A stretch of 64,000 bases of DNA from the NCBI RefSeq assembly GCF_010111755.1, contig NC_088955.1, positions 1 through 64,000 of the forward strand, read 5' to 3'. Shown one piece after another: positions 12,701 through 22,641 of this stretch; the first letter of the stretch is position 1, and each line of letters opens with the position of its first letter. The stretch is from Nakaseomyces glabratus (lineage: Eukaryota; Ascomycota; Saccharomycetes; Saccharomycetales; Saccharomycetaceae). Both the position numbers and the translations under genes were made by a program. The notes beneath the pieces are model-generated. The model had not been told where the DNA came from. It saw nothing but the letters and a program-made list of their open reading frames with translations, and did not search any database.

Positions 12701-13230
12701 TCGTAATGTCCTCCAACATGAAACGAAGCTCTAGTTCTGGGCCAACTGTCATCAAAGCCAGATAATTCTGGAGGAGCAATAGATATTTTACTGGTTGCAT
12801 CAACAAAAATACCATCTGCTCCAGCATCAATATCAAAATCCCAATTATCGGGTATAACTGAATCAGTACCATCAGGAATAGAATTTGCAGATCCAAAATC
12901 CCTGGCATTATATATAAAGGTTGAACCTTCTGTTAGGGTTACTTTACCACCAACATGAAATCGGTGGTTTACTGTTGCGCCAGGACTAGGGGTTACAGGG
13001 GGGTAGACAGTCAACGTAGATGAGCCAGAAAGATCAATTCCAGCTACAAAATCGATATTAGTGTAGTTTTGGATAGTAAGGTGAGAATTTTTTAAAACCA
13101 GCAAGTCATTTTCAGTTAAGGTTTTTGTCGCAGCAGTTGCACCATCGAGAGTTAACGTTTGATCTTGGTAAGTAATAGCTATGGCTGTATGCCACAATAT
13201 CAAAGTTAGGTAAATATTTCGCAATAGCAT
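3778..13230 (-). CDS. Giant GPI-type adhesin-like cell-wall protein with SFFIT and SHITT megasatellites
   Basis: 3150 residues from the ATG at 13228-13230. Residues 1-19 form a signal peptide. Residues 20 to about 390 look like the Hyr/Iff/Awp-type N-terminal wall-protein domain (Hyphal_reg_CWP family), the presumed ligand-binding head. Then come a linker with one SFFIT-like and one SHITT unit, eight 100-residue SFFIT units (about 588-1388), fourteen 47-residue SHITT units (1398-2055), a 103-residue spacer, thirteen more SHITT units (2159-2769), a Ser/Thr stalk with short Gly-Ser and Gly-Gln runs, and a hydrophobic C-terminus fitting a GPI-anchor signal. The protein is probably secreted, glycosylated and cross-linked to wall glucan. 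The C-terminal half is nearly identical to that of the gene at 22262-35956, while the head is only distantly similar. No ligand is known to me. The unit count depends on the assembly. Confidence 0.93.
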   Translation of the reverse strand: MLLRNIYLTLILWHTAIAITYQDQTLTLDGATAATKTLTENDLLVLKNSHLTIQNYTNIDFVAGIDLSGSSTLTVYPPVTPSPGATVNHRFHVGGKVTLTEGSTFIYNARDFGSANSIPDGTDSVIPDNWDFDIDAGADGIFVDATSKISIAPPELSGFDDSWPRTRASFHVGGHYEAPYNSFMHIEGTLEVVYPHYYPHSRQYLPAVDLGPDKIVPDGLWKKQNLLSGKLDFSTVVQVYADIFEGTDNATIIALDGFHGYAPISTCTINTRYHYESFQDPDVDPGTSNSCNTRINNIILAEGSGTITLPNLLIQNPPPCGTYLFQILYDDTDSFNVSNVGLDRFEILNQDSGKKTKLNVPNIDGGREYIFVSRPAPNLETVKKIPHRYPVTYQKQITVVGYDPLPPPVVTTLTIPGPEETDIYVVSQSPYTNEYGVPAYSDTYYIAWIQPKEDTQTIDLGNGITEYVVRSYDPIPGDTPKPWGVSFGTLTHSIVYSPPPVTTTTITQPNYLEEDIISFFITTDVNGVIITGTTTITSTAPLKPSSEADYTTTIDKGNGDFETDLVSHITTQDSDGKPTTITTTIPLHGPAPPAVTKTVDLGNEVTEYLVISYWTTTNEFGGLITTNSTATYSPPPVTVTATTASDYIESDWISFFITTDEKGDIVTSSTLFNATRDYNLPEAPHTSFGPAPPAVTKTVDLGNEVTEYLVISYWTTTNEFGGLITTNSTATYSPPPVTVTATTASDYIESDWISFFITTDEKGDIVTSSTLFNATRDYNLPEAPHTSFGPAPPAVTKTVDLGNEVTEYLVISYWTTTNEFGGLITTNSTATYSPPPVTVTATTASDYIESDWISFFITTDEKGDIVTSSTLFNATRDYNLPEAPHTSFGPAPPAVTKTVDLGNEVTEYLVISYWTTTNEFGGLITTNSTATYSPPPVTVTATTASDYIESDWISFFITTDEKGDIVTSSTLFNATRDYNLPEAPHTSFGPAPPAVTKTVDLGNEVTEYLVISYWTTTNEFGGLITTNSTATYSPPPVTVTATTASDYIESDWISFFITTDEKGDIVTSSTLFNATRDYNLPEAPHTSFGPAPPAVTKTVDLGNEVTEYLVISYWTTTNEFGGLITTNSTATYSPPPVTVTATTASDYIESDWISFFITTDEKGDIVTSSTLFNATRDYNLPEAPHTSFGPAPPAVTKTVDLGNEVTEYLVISYWTTTNEFGGLITTNSTATYSPPPVTVTATTASDYIESDWISFFITTDEKGDIVTSSTLFNATRDYNLPEAPHTSFGPAPPAVTKTVDLGNEVTEYLVISYWTTTNEFGGLITTNSTATYSPPPVTVTATTASDYIESDWISFFITTDEKGDIVTSSTLFNATRDYIDAQAPYTSSTSYSKSKVEESDYTTTIDKGNGDFETDLVSHITTKDSDGKPTTITTTIPLKPSDAGEADYTTTIDKGNGDFETDLVSHITTKDSDGKPTTITTTIPLKPSDAGEADYTTTIDKGNGDFETDLVSHITTKDSDGKPTTITTTIPLKPSDAGEADYTTTIDKGNGDFETDLVSHITTKDSDGKPTTITTTIPLKPSDAGEADYTTTIDKGNGDFETDLVSHITTKDSDGKPTTITTTIPLKPSDAGEADYTTTIDKGNGDFETDLVSHITTKDSDGKPTTITTTIPLKPSDAGEADYTTTIDKGNGDFETDLVSHITTKDSDGKPTTITTTIPLKPSDAGEADYTTTIDKGNGDFETDLVSHITTKDSDGKPTTITTTIPLKPSDAGEADYTTTIDKGNGDFETDLVSHITTKDSDGKPTTITTTIPLKPSDAGEADYTTTIDKGNGDFETDLVSHITTKDSDGKPTTITTTIPLKPSDAGEADYTTTIDKGNGDFETDLVSHITTKDSDGKPTTITTTIPLKPSDAGEADYTTTIDKGNGDFETDLVSHITTKDSDGKPTTITTTIPLKPSDAGEADYTTTIDKGNGDFETDLVSHITTKDSDGKPTTITTTIPLKPSDAGEADYTTTIDKGNGDFETDLVSHITTKDSDGKPTTITTTIPLKPSDAGEADYTTTITSDGHTITEVVSHITTTDSDGNTVTYTTTMASFDQVGDGVYTSAPPYSQPPVVTTTVTEDDGNSKTVVISYSPSEGEDGVTRTGTTTISTITASGEADYTTTIDKGNGDFETDLVSHITTKDSDGKPTTITTTIPLKPSDAGEADYTTTIDKGNGDFETDLVSHITTKDSDGKPTTITTTIPLKPSDAGEADYTTTIDKGNGDFETDLVSHITTKDSDGKPTTITTTIPLKPSDAGEADYTTTIDKGNGDFETDLVSHITTKDSDGKPTTITTTIPLKPSDAGEADYTTTIDKGNGDFETDLVSHITTKDSDGKPTTITTTIPLKPSDAGEADYTTTIDKGNGDFETDLVSHITTKDSDGKPTTITTTIPLKPSDAGEADYTTTIDKGNGDFETDLVSHITTKDSDGKPTTITTTIPLKPSDAGEADYTTTIDKGNGDFETDLVSHITTKDSDGKPTTITTTIPLKPSDAGEADYTTTIDKGNGDFETDLVSHITTKDSDGKPTTITTTIPLKPSDAGEADYTTTIDKGNGDFETDLVSHITTKDSDGKPTTITTTIPLKPSDAGEADYTTTIDKGNGDFETDLVSHITTKDSDGKPTTITTTIPLKPSDAGEADYTTTIDKGNGDFETDLVSHITTKDSDGKPTTITTTIPLKPSDAGEADYTTTIDKGNGDFETDLVSHITTKDSDGKPTTIITTVTLTEEPDYTSVFVSDGHTITAVVSHVTMINDIGQTVTTTVTVMSYDQVGEGVYTSAPAYSQPPVTTTTVSADTATATVVISYFPSVGDDAVTRTGTTTISTVSVGGEADYTTTVDRGNGSTETDVISHITTTDSNGNPTTVTTTITNAPAPSNSKANIGSDYTSTVVSNGHTFTEVVSHSTGADEHGHTIVSTVTETLGDQSHGNTVSSAAPVSTVSGAGSNAPGTAGVGGIVNSQKPQSQNVAGQGSGNEKPTQAAGTAGGSGSGSGSGSGPVHQSVGNIVPSGSPSVQSPMDTASPVSGIHGSQTPNSVPSQAQQQGQGQGQEQEPSSRQQAATTVLSPSGSSVNNNGSGFSSTQTASVLQGKGASIRVASSSIVFSMIAVIVVGMI
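4924..6756 (-). repeat. SHITT megasatellite array, 13 units of 141 bp
   Basis: Thirteen direct 141-bp repeats, each encoding a 47-residue unit with the core VSHITTKDSDGKPTTI. The period is exact (a marker at 4989 recurs to 6681). Units are almost identical at DNA level and differ mainly at one position, GTCGTGGTG against GTCGTCGTG. The C-terminal-most unit is degenerate where it meets the stalk. Confidence 0.95.
6757..7065 (-). repeat. Conserved 309-bp spacer between SHITT arrays
   Basis: A 103-codon segment in frame between the two arrays. It begins with a diverged SHITT-like unit (VSHITTTDSDGNT) followed by a YSQPPVVTTTV segment and an EGEDGVTRTG segment. Nearly the same 309 bases recur at 23690-23998 in the second giant gene, again flanked by SHITT units, so the block is shared between the paralogues. 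Confidence 0.85.
7066..9039 (-). repeat. SHITT megasatellite array, 14 units of 141 bp
   Basis: Fourteen direct 141-bp units of the same type as at 4924-6756; a marker at 7131 recurs to 8964 at exact 141-base spacing. The same G/C silent difference is scattered among units rather than grouped, which suggests local exchange between units as well as block duplication. Confidence 0.95.
9067..11466 (-). repeat. SFFIT megasatellite array, 8 units of 300 bp
   Basis: Eight direct 300-bp repeats, each coding 100 residues with the core DWISFFITTDEKGDIVTSST. Seven look identical throughout; the C-terminal-most unit diverges near 9040-9115 where it joins the SHITT array. At 11466 the array meets a SHITT-type unit abruptly, mid-motif. 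Confidence 0.95.
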
Positions 13231-13584
13231 ATTGCACGCACTGAAATAGTAACACTGCCCTAAAAGCTAGAAGGGGAAAAAAGAACTTTCTTTCAACAAT
13301 CTTAGGTCAATAGATTTTTTTTTCAAATTTCTATTATTTATTTTGTCTTCCAAAAGCAAAAAAAACAACATAAAGTAACAAGCTTTGTTGTTATAACTCC
13401 TTATATGTACTTACGTGAAGGAAGATATTTTGTACTATATAACGAAAGCATATATTAAAACGTGAGCACAAGGAAAAACTTTTTGACGAAAAATCACCCC
13501 CAAGGAAAGCGAATATTTCAAAGCTGAACAAATGAAAATTTCAGTTCTTTATATAATTCCAGGAAATCTTTCATATCCATGTTG

Positions 13585-13815
13585 TCATAGTATGTAATAT
13601 GGATCTGGTGAAACTACAGTAGCTAACAAAGGAGTCAATCCTATTCCTTCAGGTTGGGGGTTTGGCTGCTGCACTCTCCTCTTGTAGTAGTTTATAATCG
13701 ACCATTCAAAATCAAGGAAAGCTTCCGGGCCTTCTTCATCCCTTTCAAAATAAAGGAATTGAACTATCAGAAAAATAAAGCTAGTTGAAACAGCAATGCT
13801 TAGGCAAGCACACAT
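13585..13815 (-). CDS. Possible small membrane protein, hypothetical
   Basis: A 76-codon frame from the ATG at 13813-13815, on the same strand as the giant gene and about 350 bp upstream of it. The N-terminus has one hydrophobic stretch (about residues 4-23, core FIFLIVQFLYF), followed by an acidic and then a Pro-rich tail (QQPNPQPEG). The frame stays open without an ATG back to 13932, so a longer or spliced form cannot be excluded. I do not recognise a family. Amino-acid composition is more protein-like than the surrounding random frames, but this could be chance or a gene relic. Confidence 0.25.
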   Translation of the reverse strand: MCACLSIAVSTSFIFLIVQFLYFERDEEGPEAFLDFEWSIINYYKRRVQQPNPQPEGIGLTPLLATVVSPDPYYIL

Positions 13816-14291
13816 ACGATGCGGTAGCACCCGGATTACATCAATTGAGAAGTTTCTTCGGGATTTGGGTAAATTAGACAATTCGCAATTTTTCAGTTCA
13901 TTAGTGCTTTGTAAGGTTTTGCTCGTTGAAACCTACCAAAAAAGGTGGTCAGTTACCATTCTCTTTGTACTTTTTTCCGTTAGAATCCTCCCAAATAATA
14001 GGACAGCACACTATCAGCAAGGCCATATATAAATTCAGTGTATCAAATCTTGTTGTCTATATTGGACAAATCCGTAGGATAAGATGCTTTTATGGATCAG
14101 CCAATGAGAGGGGAGCATAAAAAAGTCTCTGAATCAGTATTTTGTACGCTTGTTTCTATCGAGACAGAAAAAGTGGGATGAAACGGGAAATTTCAACAGA
14201 CTTAATAAGAAATGTCCTCCCGAGAAACAGAAGGGAGTCCATATTTCTGCAAGAGAAGCAGTTAAGTGTAATGATTACAGATGTAAAGATA

Positions 14292-14386
14292 TTCCCGGTC
14301 GTGATTTTCCCGGTCGTGATTTATGCCCGATCTTGATTTTCCCGATCAATATTTATGCCCGATCTTGGTTTTCCCGGTCGTGATTT
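14292..14386. repeat. Short tandem repeat, about 15-17 bp unit
   Basis: About six imperfect copies alternate between TTCCCGGTCGTGATT and TATGCCCGATCTTGATT. The tract lies about 1.1 kb upstream of the ATG of the first giant wall-protein gene. It is non-coding and GC-richer than its surroundings. Function unknown. Confidence 0.65.
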
Positions 14387-17300
14387 TCGATGCGCGAGAT
14401 TAGAAGGCAAATCACAGTTCGTTCGCTTGCAGCAGCATGTTCTGTGGGTTGTGCAAAAGATCGTGGGATATTTTGCTTCTACGGTCTCTGACAAAGGTTT
14501 CATTTCTTATTTCCGTCAAATTGCAAAAGAGTTCCTTCCGCTTTACCAAGAGATATAGTGCGGTCCGGGTTTGTCTGTGCAGAATTGCTTTCAAAAAAAG
14601 AAAGAAGCGGATGAAGTCATTTTTTTCAGGGATGGAAGTCCTGACCAAATTACCGGTGGTGTATGGGTGTATTCCTGACTTCTTTTCTGTGGTTGTCTTG
14701 GTATCGCGGGAGTTGAGTGGAACGAGTAAGTAAGCTGAGTAAGGGTTGCGTGAGCGGTGGGGGGTTGGTTCTTAGAATTCCAGAACAATCCCTAGCATAC
14801 GGGTATTTTGCCATTTTGCTTTCCTGTTTGCTCAGAGTAAGTCTTCAACTGGGCATTAAGTGCCGAGTTGGTAAGCACGTCTGCAACTGTTTCAATGTAC
14901 TAGCTCCACCAGATTCGAAGAACGAACTACTCAAGTGTTGTGCATTTAGAATTTTCTGTACTACGCATATACTACAGAGAAATGGTTATTACGTAAAGAC
15001 AGGGACCCTCATCTAGTGTATCAGTAATCTTTACAGAGAAGGCAATAAATAAATCAGTTGTTTAGCATAACTATATCAACAGTTGTTATATTTTTGCTTG
15101 TGTACTCCTTGGCACTCCCTTGAGTTGAGAGCTATTATTTCTCTTCAAATAATCTCGTCACACAATTTGTTCAAACCAAGATTGGGTATAATAGGATAGT
15201 ACTAAGCAAGGTCTCTATAATCATAAGGGCAGCATTATGTTCCTGTCTGTATATTTGATTTCTGAGAAGTATTCTGTAAGCAGCGCATAGAAAAATAACT
15301 ATCGGGCTTTAGGAGAACTGCATGGGTTTGAAAAATACAAACTACTGATTATCGTTCAAAGAAAACTCTGTAATTGTTTAATAACGAAAGATTATTTAGC
15401 AATATCAATGTTTTAGTAGTTGTCGTTGTTTCAGGTAAATCCCAAAAGGGGTATCTCTTTCAAGTATCCTTCTATATTCTAATTTCCTTATTTACTATTT
15501 CTTTCTACAGCCTAGTAAAAATTCATATACAGTAGTTTGGGCAAAGCAGTTGAGTAACCCCTTTAATCGTTATTAGCGTATTGCAGTTATATACAGCTAA
15601 CAAGCAAGAAATTGGCTTAATGAGTGACTTTGTGACTACATTGTAGATTTATGCCACCCTATTATCCTAATCCACTTAATATTATTAATCTTATGAGAAA
15701 AGAACTCCATGTTTGTCTAGTAATATTAGTATTATTTTGCCTTGTTGGTTTTCCTATAAGTTAGCAAACCTGTCCCTTGTATACTGCTACATTGCAAAAA
15801 TGGAAGCTATTTGCATGTGTTAGCTTATCAATTATATACATTGATAGAGAGTAATATTATTTACATAGTGATATTAGTATATAGTTCTTCCTCCTCGTAC
15901 TAATCAATTGAAGGCAGTCATTTTTTAGTGTAACAGTATGCAAATACTGATCTTGATGTAACGATGCAGCAGGGGACTCTTTTATATTCTTCTCGTCGTA
16001 TTACTTTCATCCGAGGTGATTTATCTGAAATACTTTTACCCGGCTATTATTTATTCTGCTATTCTAGACATCATTGATGTTGAAAAGAAAAATAAGATTC
16101 TATTCTGTTCAGTATTCTCTTGTTATCCATTTAGATAGTACCTTGGTGACTCCAGAGGAATCACTCTCAATTTGACCAATCAATATAGTATTATGGTGGC
16201 ACAAATAAATACACCGAAAATGGTATGAGATAGAATGGTCATGGGTTACTGGCAGTCCTCCAGCTAACTTTAGGTAATATTGGAAGTGCAATAGAGTTGA
16301 AGGAAGCACAACAAATAGTAGGAAAAACATAGTATGAACACTAATAAGTAGCCTACGGATGATAATCAGTCGAAGTATAGAGAAAAATGATATTAGTGAA
16401 TAGTATTATAAATCTTATAGAGAGATTAATGGCATCATCAATACATGAAAGGGTAACTGGTCTGACGCATTGAAAAGGGACTGTTATTGAAGAATTTCTT
16501 GAGTTTAGATTATTTTGGTCTTGTCTATTGATTCATCTTTTTACTAATTAAAATGGGACGGAAAAAATAAGGCTATACAGAAGCTGGTGTATTCGAACCT
16601 ACCTATTGAATGGTTGTTTTAAGTGTTTGCATTAGATGGACATTATTGACCAACAACTCTACTCAGTTGTTACTGCAAATTGTGGTAAGATATTTGGCTT
16701 TATAAAACACATGGTAGCAACATATCACATAAGAGCAAGGAATAGTCATGGTATGCCAAGGTTCATTCACCTTGTATACAGGAAATAAGGGGTCCACCAT
16801 TATTATCCCGACCTTTGATAGTTAATGTAAAATATTAAGCCTTAGCCATGATGACACATACTTGTAAACTAAACGTTTATTTGTGGACAAACATTAGTTT
16901 CTATGTTGTTTACCGTGGTGTGGACAGCACCGGTATTTCATTTAATATATTGAAAAACAAACAGGTTCATCATATGTTCTAAGTCCGTCTATACTATCTG
17001 TGTATCCAGGTATCATATTCAAATTGTGGCCAAAGAACTTAAAACAATAAAAATTAAGAGTTCAGACTTTAATTACCACATGAGATGATTGTAATGATAA
17101 GACCCTCAGAGGTATAGATCGCCTTGCCCAACCACTCAGGTCAATGTAAGGAAAATTTATCCTTTAGCTTGGCTCCTAGTTGATATAATTAATTTTAGTG
17201 CACTAGATTAGCTACTATGCCATATGTAGATTTGTTGTTGCTTAATGATTAAAGCAATAGATCCAGCACTTTGCTGTGTCCCTCAATAAGCAGGGCTAGT

Positions 17301-19320
17301 TATTGAAACAGTTTGGAGATTGGCAGTAATTTCTCCATTGCTGATGTCTAATAACTCATAAACTAATGAGGCTACTCGAATAAAGTGATACTAATTGGGC
17401 TGGGTGTAGGGAGAAAGTCTTCCCCTAGATGAAATTCAAGCATTAAGCATACGTTGGACAGTATAGAATGAATGAATTTCGTAAGATCAATGGTATTTAT
17501 AGACTTAGTGGTTAAGAAAAACGACTCTACCATTTCATTCGTATTATTGAAGCTATATATTTGGATCTTCACTGAACACTTGGTCTCTCCAACTATAGAT
17601 TTAATATTGCACAGATAGTTGATATGTTTTGGTAAGTCCTAAGTTGTGTGAAATAAAACAATTTCTATATATTTGTGAACGTCATTCACTGGTTTTAGAC
17701 ATTATTCAACCCCACACATGAAGCTTTTACAAGCGACATTTTTAATAAAACTTCATGAGAAAAGGTGAATGAATTTAGCTTTTTAGACACAAAGTCATAT
17801 GTTTTCCTTGTTATTTTAAGATTCTTTTTAGTAAAAAATACTCAGTACTTTCTGTTGCTAATTTATGAATAATACATAATGGCGACGATTATTTTAAATG
17901 GTAGCAACCTCAAAATTCGTCGAAAGAATAGATTTTGGAATGCAGATATATCACAGATCTGATTTGCACCTAGCTTTCAGTAATTCGCAAATAAAGGGAA
18001 ACAGAATTCTTTGTTATATGTTTGTATTTTGCACATACCTTAATATGCGGATGGATTACAAGACCAACAAAATAAAGTGCATTTTAAGGTTTATATATTG
18101 GCAGTTTCTAAAGTTTTAAAACAACTTTAATCCTACCGATACTGGCAATATTCTTTGCTCGTGTGATAGTCTCCAAGTATAACTATATATATGCTATGGC
18201 CTATATGTCTGTACACTGTCATTTCCAATTTTTGGTGTATTTCTGAAATTTTTATTGCATCTTGTAGGAGTTTATCAGTAGTAGAGGTATAGTTTCACAC
18301 ATGTATCGTTTTCAATTTCCAAAGAAATAGGCTTGTATTTTATTCTCTGTGTGGTTTCGCTACAGATAGATAAGTAAAATGATTCTCATACTCATATGAA
18401 TTTTAAAACTGGAAAGAATTCATCATAACTAGCAAGCTATGGTTTGACTATATTCATTGAAGTATGGGTTCAACATGAAGCTACAAAAGCGACTAAAAAT
18501 AGAGGTGAGAATACGTAAACCACTAACAAATACAATGGTTCAGGTAACCGGTTTTCAGATTTACTGAACTTGAAGGTGAATTAATGTAAGGATTGTTCGG
18601 TCTAATTACAATTGGTACGATTGTCAAACTCAATGTTGATCTTTGCCAAATGAACATCTGTGTCCGTTGTAACACTTCTTTGATACTAAATAGTGATGAG
18701 TATTTCTATGGAAGCGTTGAAGTTAAATGAGTATGATATATCATGACTACGACAAAACTACAGCCAGTATTTTAAAAGTAGTAACAGGAAGCCTGTAAAT
18801 ATTTTTTAGCCACCTAAGTATTTTGAACCATGCATAACCATCTAATTCAACAAAGGCTTTTTGCAAGAAAATAAATCTCATATACTGCTCTTTTACGGTT
18901 GATAATAGGCTTATCACAAAGCATTGATATTTAACATTTATGTAATGGAAGTTAACATATAGCAGTTGTGGAGGAAGAAAGTGGGAGTTACCCAGACACT
19001 AACTTATCTACTAATCTTTACAGTCCTGTTTGGTAATCGTCTGCTCTAAAAACCATAGTATGTCAGGGTAATTCATGGGATATTTTGTAGGTTTCTACTG
19101 AAATAAAAGAACAAATACAATCCATACAATTCACTGCTATATCAAAGGGAAATAACATTATATAGCTGTCAGCAATTCTAATTCACCGAAAAGGTGAAAA
19201 TCAAAGTATTTATATGTTTACACAACACATAGAAGATGAAAAGGATTTGCGATGCTTCGATTTTGGTGATTTGATACAATCGGAAAGAAAATGAGGTATA
19301 GTACTGAAATATTTTGTTCA

Positions 19321-20037
19321 TTAGCTTAGCAACAATAAAGCTAACAAGGTAGCTAAAGCTCCAATTCTACTCAAACAACTTAAATTGGCAGCAGAACCTG
19401 CATATTGAGAAATTACAGCGCTCGAATGTAGCTCAACTACAGAAACAGAAGATGTTAGGGAATGAGATTTGCCTGTGATGGCCTCACTAGCATCTTGACG
19501 CCGTGACTTTGTTGTAGTTTCACGTGATACAACTAAAGATCCTGTAGCGTCAAGATTTGCATTTGAAGCGTCAATAGTGTAACTTGAAGTCCTGGTACCT
19601 ACATTACCTTGATTGTCGGTTTCTGAGCAATATGTGATAACCTTAGTTATAGTTTTACCGACAGTGTCAGTGAATATACTGGTTGATGGTGAAGGAATTG
19701 ATACTGTCTTGTTTGCAAAAGCAGAATTCTGAGAACTGGTTTGTTTTGATGTCAAAGCCACAGAAGAACTCGATATGGTAACTGAAGAGCTCAAAGAAGC
19801 CTCTTGATGAGATGTAACGCTTTCTGTTGAGCTGACAGTACTCATTAATGTAGGGAATGAGGATGAGTTGCTTGCAACTACTGAACTAGTATGTGAGTAG
19901 GGACTACTCGAAGCTGAAACAGAAGACAAAGCTGACACATATAATGAGGAAGAGGAACCAGAAGTGGAAGAAGAACCAGAAGACGCAGCAGAATATGATG
20001 AACTAATAGATGTTGGTGATGAATTTGGTGTACTCAT
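19321..20037 (-). pseudogene. Ser-rich GPI-type wall-protein C-terminal fragment
   Basis: 238 codons from the ATG at 20035-20037. The frame is mostly Ser and Thr, with one patterned stretch (TKVITYCSETDNQGNVG) and a C-terminus (AANLSCLSRIGALATLLALLLLS) typical of a GPI-anchor signal. There is no signal peptide. Upstream of the ATG the frame continues as Ser-Thr-Thr-Thr-Thr-Thr-Leu until a stop at 20059-20061, as if a longer Thr-rich stalk had been cut. I read it as the surviving 3' end of an adhesin gene; the head is missing and I find no trace of it in the next 2.2 kb. It may still be transcribed from the TATATA about 25 bp upstream. A real small intracellular Ser-rich protein is the less likely alternative. 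Confidence 0.6.
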
Positions 20038-20061
20038 GAGAGTTGTAGTCGTGGTGCTCTA

Positions 20062-22261
20062 TATATCATGATTTTGTGTTATAATCTATTTGTTGATCAG
20101 TGTGTAAGACTAATTTGAGTTTGAGTTAAGAAAGACTGAAGTAAAGTATGCAAAACAAATAAATCTTTTGAAATTGTAGGTATGGTTAAAGTCTTTGATT
20201 ATATTATTCTTAAATTAGTTAACGAGCAGCAGCTAATCTGACTGTTAAAAATAATGTGTGTTTACAAAGCTACTGGATCATACAGTGTATATGATCTTTA
20301 TTGGAATATATTCTATTCATTTATAGTTAAAGAAATAAGACGGTCATATATTCTAACAAGATATGATGTAAATTCAATATATTACTCACAATAGTGTTGG
20401 ATGTTTATTGTGTTGATTTTATTTTTCAATTTATGGAAAATCATCTGTATCTGGTTTGTCTACTTAACCAAAAATTTGAATGGCTATTTTGATAAAAGCA
20501 TTCTAAACTTTGCATTTATCGATTAATGAAATTAATGTTCTCGAATACTATATAATATCAAACTGAGTGCTAATAATATTAGCATGGTTTATTAAATAAT
20601 GTTTTACTATATATTTGAGACTGTTAACCCATTAGTTTCTGACTATTACATTTGGTTTGAAAAGAAAAAGCATAATAAAATTACGTACTGTGCATAGTAG
20701 AAAATGTTTAACTGATAGCAGATCTGTTGATTACTTTCAAACTAAAATAGGGTGTGTTATGTATCCCTTGTTGATATTCTGATGGAATGCTATTAGAGTT
20801 TTGGTCCTGCATCTTTTCTGTCAGAATACTCACTGAATTTTATAACGATAAATGTAATTGTAAATGCTCACATAGGCATCAACAATGTAGAGTTTCATAT
20901 CATGTAAATTAAATAAAGTAACATCAAACTTATGGTGATATAATGTGTTATCAAATGAGTGGTACCCGCGTTAAAGGTTTAGGACACAACATTAAAGGGC
21001 TTTCTGATAATGAAATGACAAGTGCTCGATGAAAGATAAATAGGGAAATCTGCAGTTAGAACATACAATTGACACGGAAAGGACATTGATATTGCTAAGT
21101 TTCTGCTGGGAGGTTTGTAATATGGAGATTTGACCAAGTTTTTAAGATTGATTCCTCCGGAATTTTTCTAGTCAAGTATATGAATATAAATAGATTGTAT
21201 CCGTGTGTAAAACTGGTGAGTCAAATCTATTGGTAATTTTCTTTTTGTTAGCCAGAAATAAAATTGCAAGAAGTTAAAAAGTCTCCGGTAACTTTTTCTG
21301 GTTGAAATTCATTTCAGCTAATTAAAATTGTAGATTTTGCATCTTAAATGAATAACATAAAGAGAAATTTGGTTAGTGTAGCAGTAGTAATTGGACCAAA
21401 TATATTAAAGATTGCAATTTAAATGATAGGATCAATATACCCATTCACCTGTGTGGTAGTAGCAACTTTTAGAATTTGTAAAATTGTCACTAATGTATGG
21501 GAATGCAAGGCCTTAGAATATATTCTCAAATTTGCGCTCCAAACCTTCAAACGCGTGAGATCTTGCTTTCTCTCACATAGGTAGTATGAATTAATCACTA
21601 AATAATTGTAAGTTTATGACGTTATATATTGGTCACTAAGATTGGTTATACCCAAAAAAAAAATTACCAGTAAGGAGCATTATTGGGACGGATGATAACA
21701 TGTAATTATAAAAAAAATTGTATTCTGAATATGAAGGATGATGCTACTTTTAAAAGGATGACCAACTATGTGCAGTTTAGCATTTGTTCTTTTTCGATAT
21801 CGATAAGTTTGCAAATATATTTTTACTAGTTACATAGTCATTACTTAATGAGAGAAAAGCTTTTGCAGGATTTTAAAAACTGGGAATGAGAGTACTAGTA
21901 ATTACCAGACATGAATGCTTTCCATATCTTCTTTGACATTTTCAGTTTTGAAATTTGATTTTAATAATTAATAATACTCTTATATTTCATTCATAGACTA
22001 ATTGGCAAATATCACTATTACGAATAACAGTTGGACAACTTTGAAGTTATTAAATTAAACGACACATTCGGGACAGTATTAGCGATACAGGCAATAAATA
22101 CATTTAAAAGATAACCAATTAGCTCAAATCAATATCCTCTTCTATTTACTATTATGATCTTATTCATTTCTTATAGTCACTGTTGTATTTAATAGTATGA
22201 AGGATGAGCTTTAAATAGATATCTGATTAATATTTGTTATTCCATTATCGTCACAAATTGG
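20062..22261. other. AT-rich spacer, no genes seen
   Basis: About 2.2 kb between the adhesin fragment and the 3' end of the second giant gene. I see no coding frame, RNA gene or repeat beyond poly-A and poly-T runs (for example near 21653-21662). A sequence AAACGCGTGAGA near 21550 is a near-match, inverted, to the 16-base subtelomeric motif at 2407. Confidence 0.5.
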
Positions 22262-22608
22262 CTAGGTCAATCCTAAGAAAAATAGAATGATCAGCACGAG
22301 TATTGCAGTGTTAGAGGTAGCCTTTATTGTCGCAGCGGAACCTGGTAAAGCAGAAGCTGTTTGTGTGCTACTGAATCTACTGCCGTTGTTGTTACCAGAG
22401 GAACCAGAAGGTGATAGAACAGTCGTGGCTGCCTGTTGACGTGATGATGGTGCTTGTCCTTGTCCTTGTCCTTGTTGTTGAGCTTGTGAAGGTACAGAGT
22501 GAGGAGTTTGGCTACTATGAATACCACTGACTGGAGATGCAGTGTCCATTGGACTCTGAACAGATGGAGATCCAGATGGTACAATATTGCCTACCGATTG
22601 GTGAACTG

Positions 22609-22641
<33 letters not shown>

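Larger units (their letters stand above)
13231..19320. other. Long AT-rich spacer upstream of the first giant wall-protein gene
   Basis: About 6 kb with no convincing gene. It contains the 5' flank of the gene at 3778-13230, a possible small membrane protein at 13585-13815, and a short tandem repeat at about 14292-14386. From 15000 to 19320 I see only short random-looking frames; ATG-started ones at 16109-16330 (minus) and 17898-18119 (plus) resemble no protein I know. Very long upstream regions are usual for subtelomeric adhesin genes in this species. Confidence 0.5.

Noticed and set aside
16109..16330. A 73-codon minus frame with a signal-like start
   Set aside because: It has an ATG, but composition is random-looking and there is no neighbour or motif support.
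17898..18119. A 73-codon plus frame
   Set aside because: ATG start but no family, no codon preference and no context.
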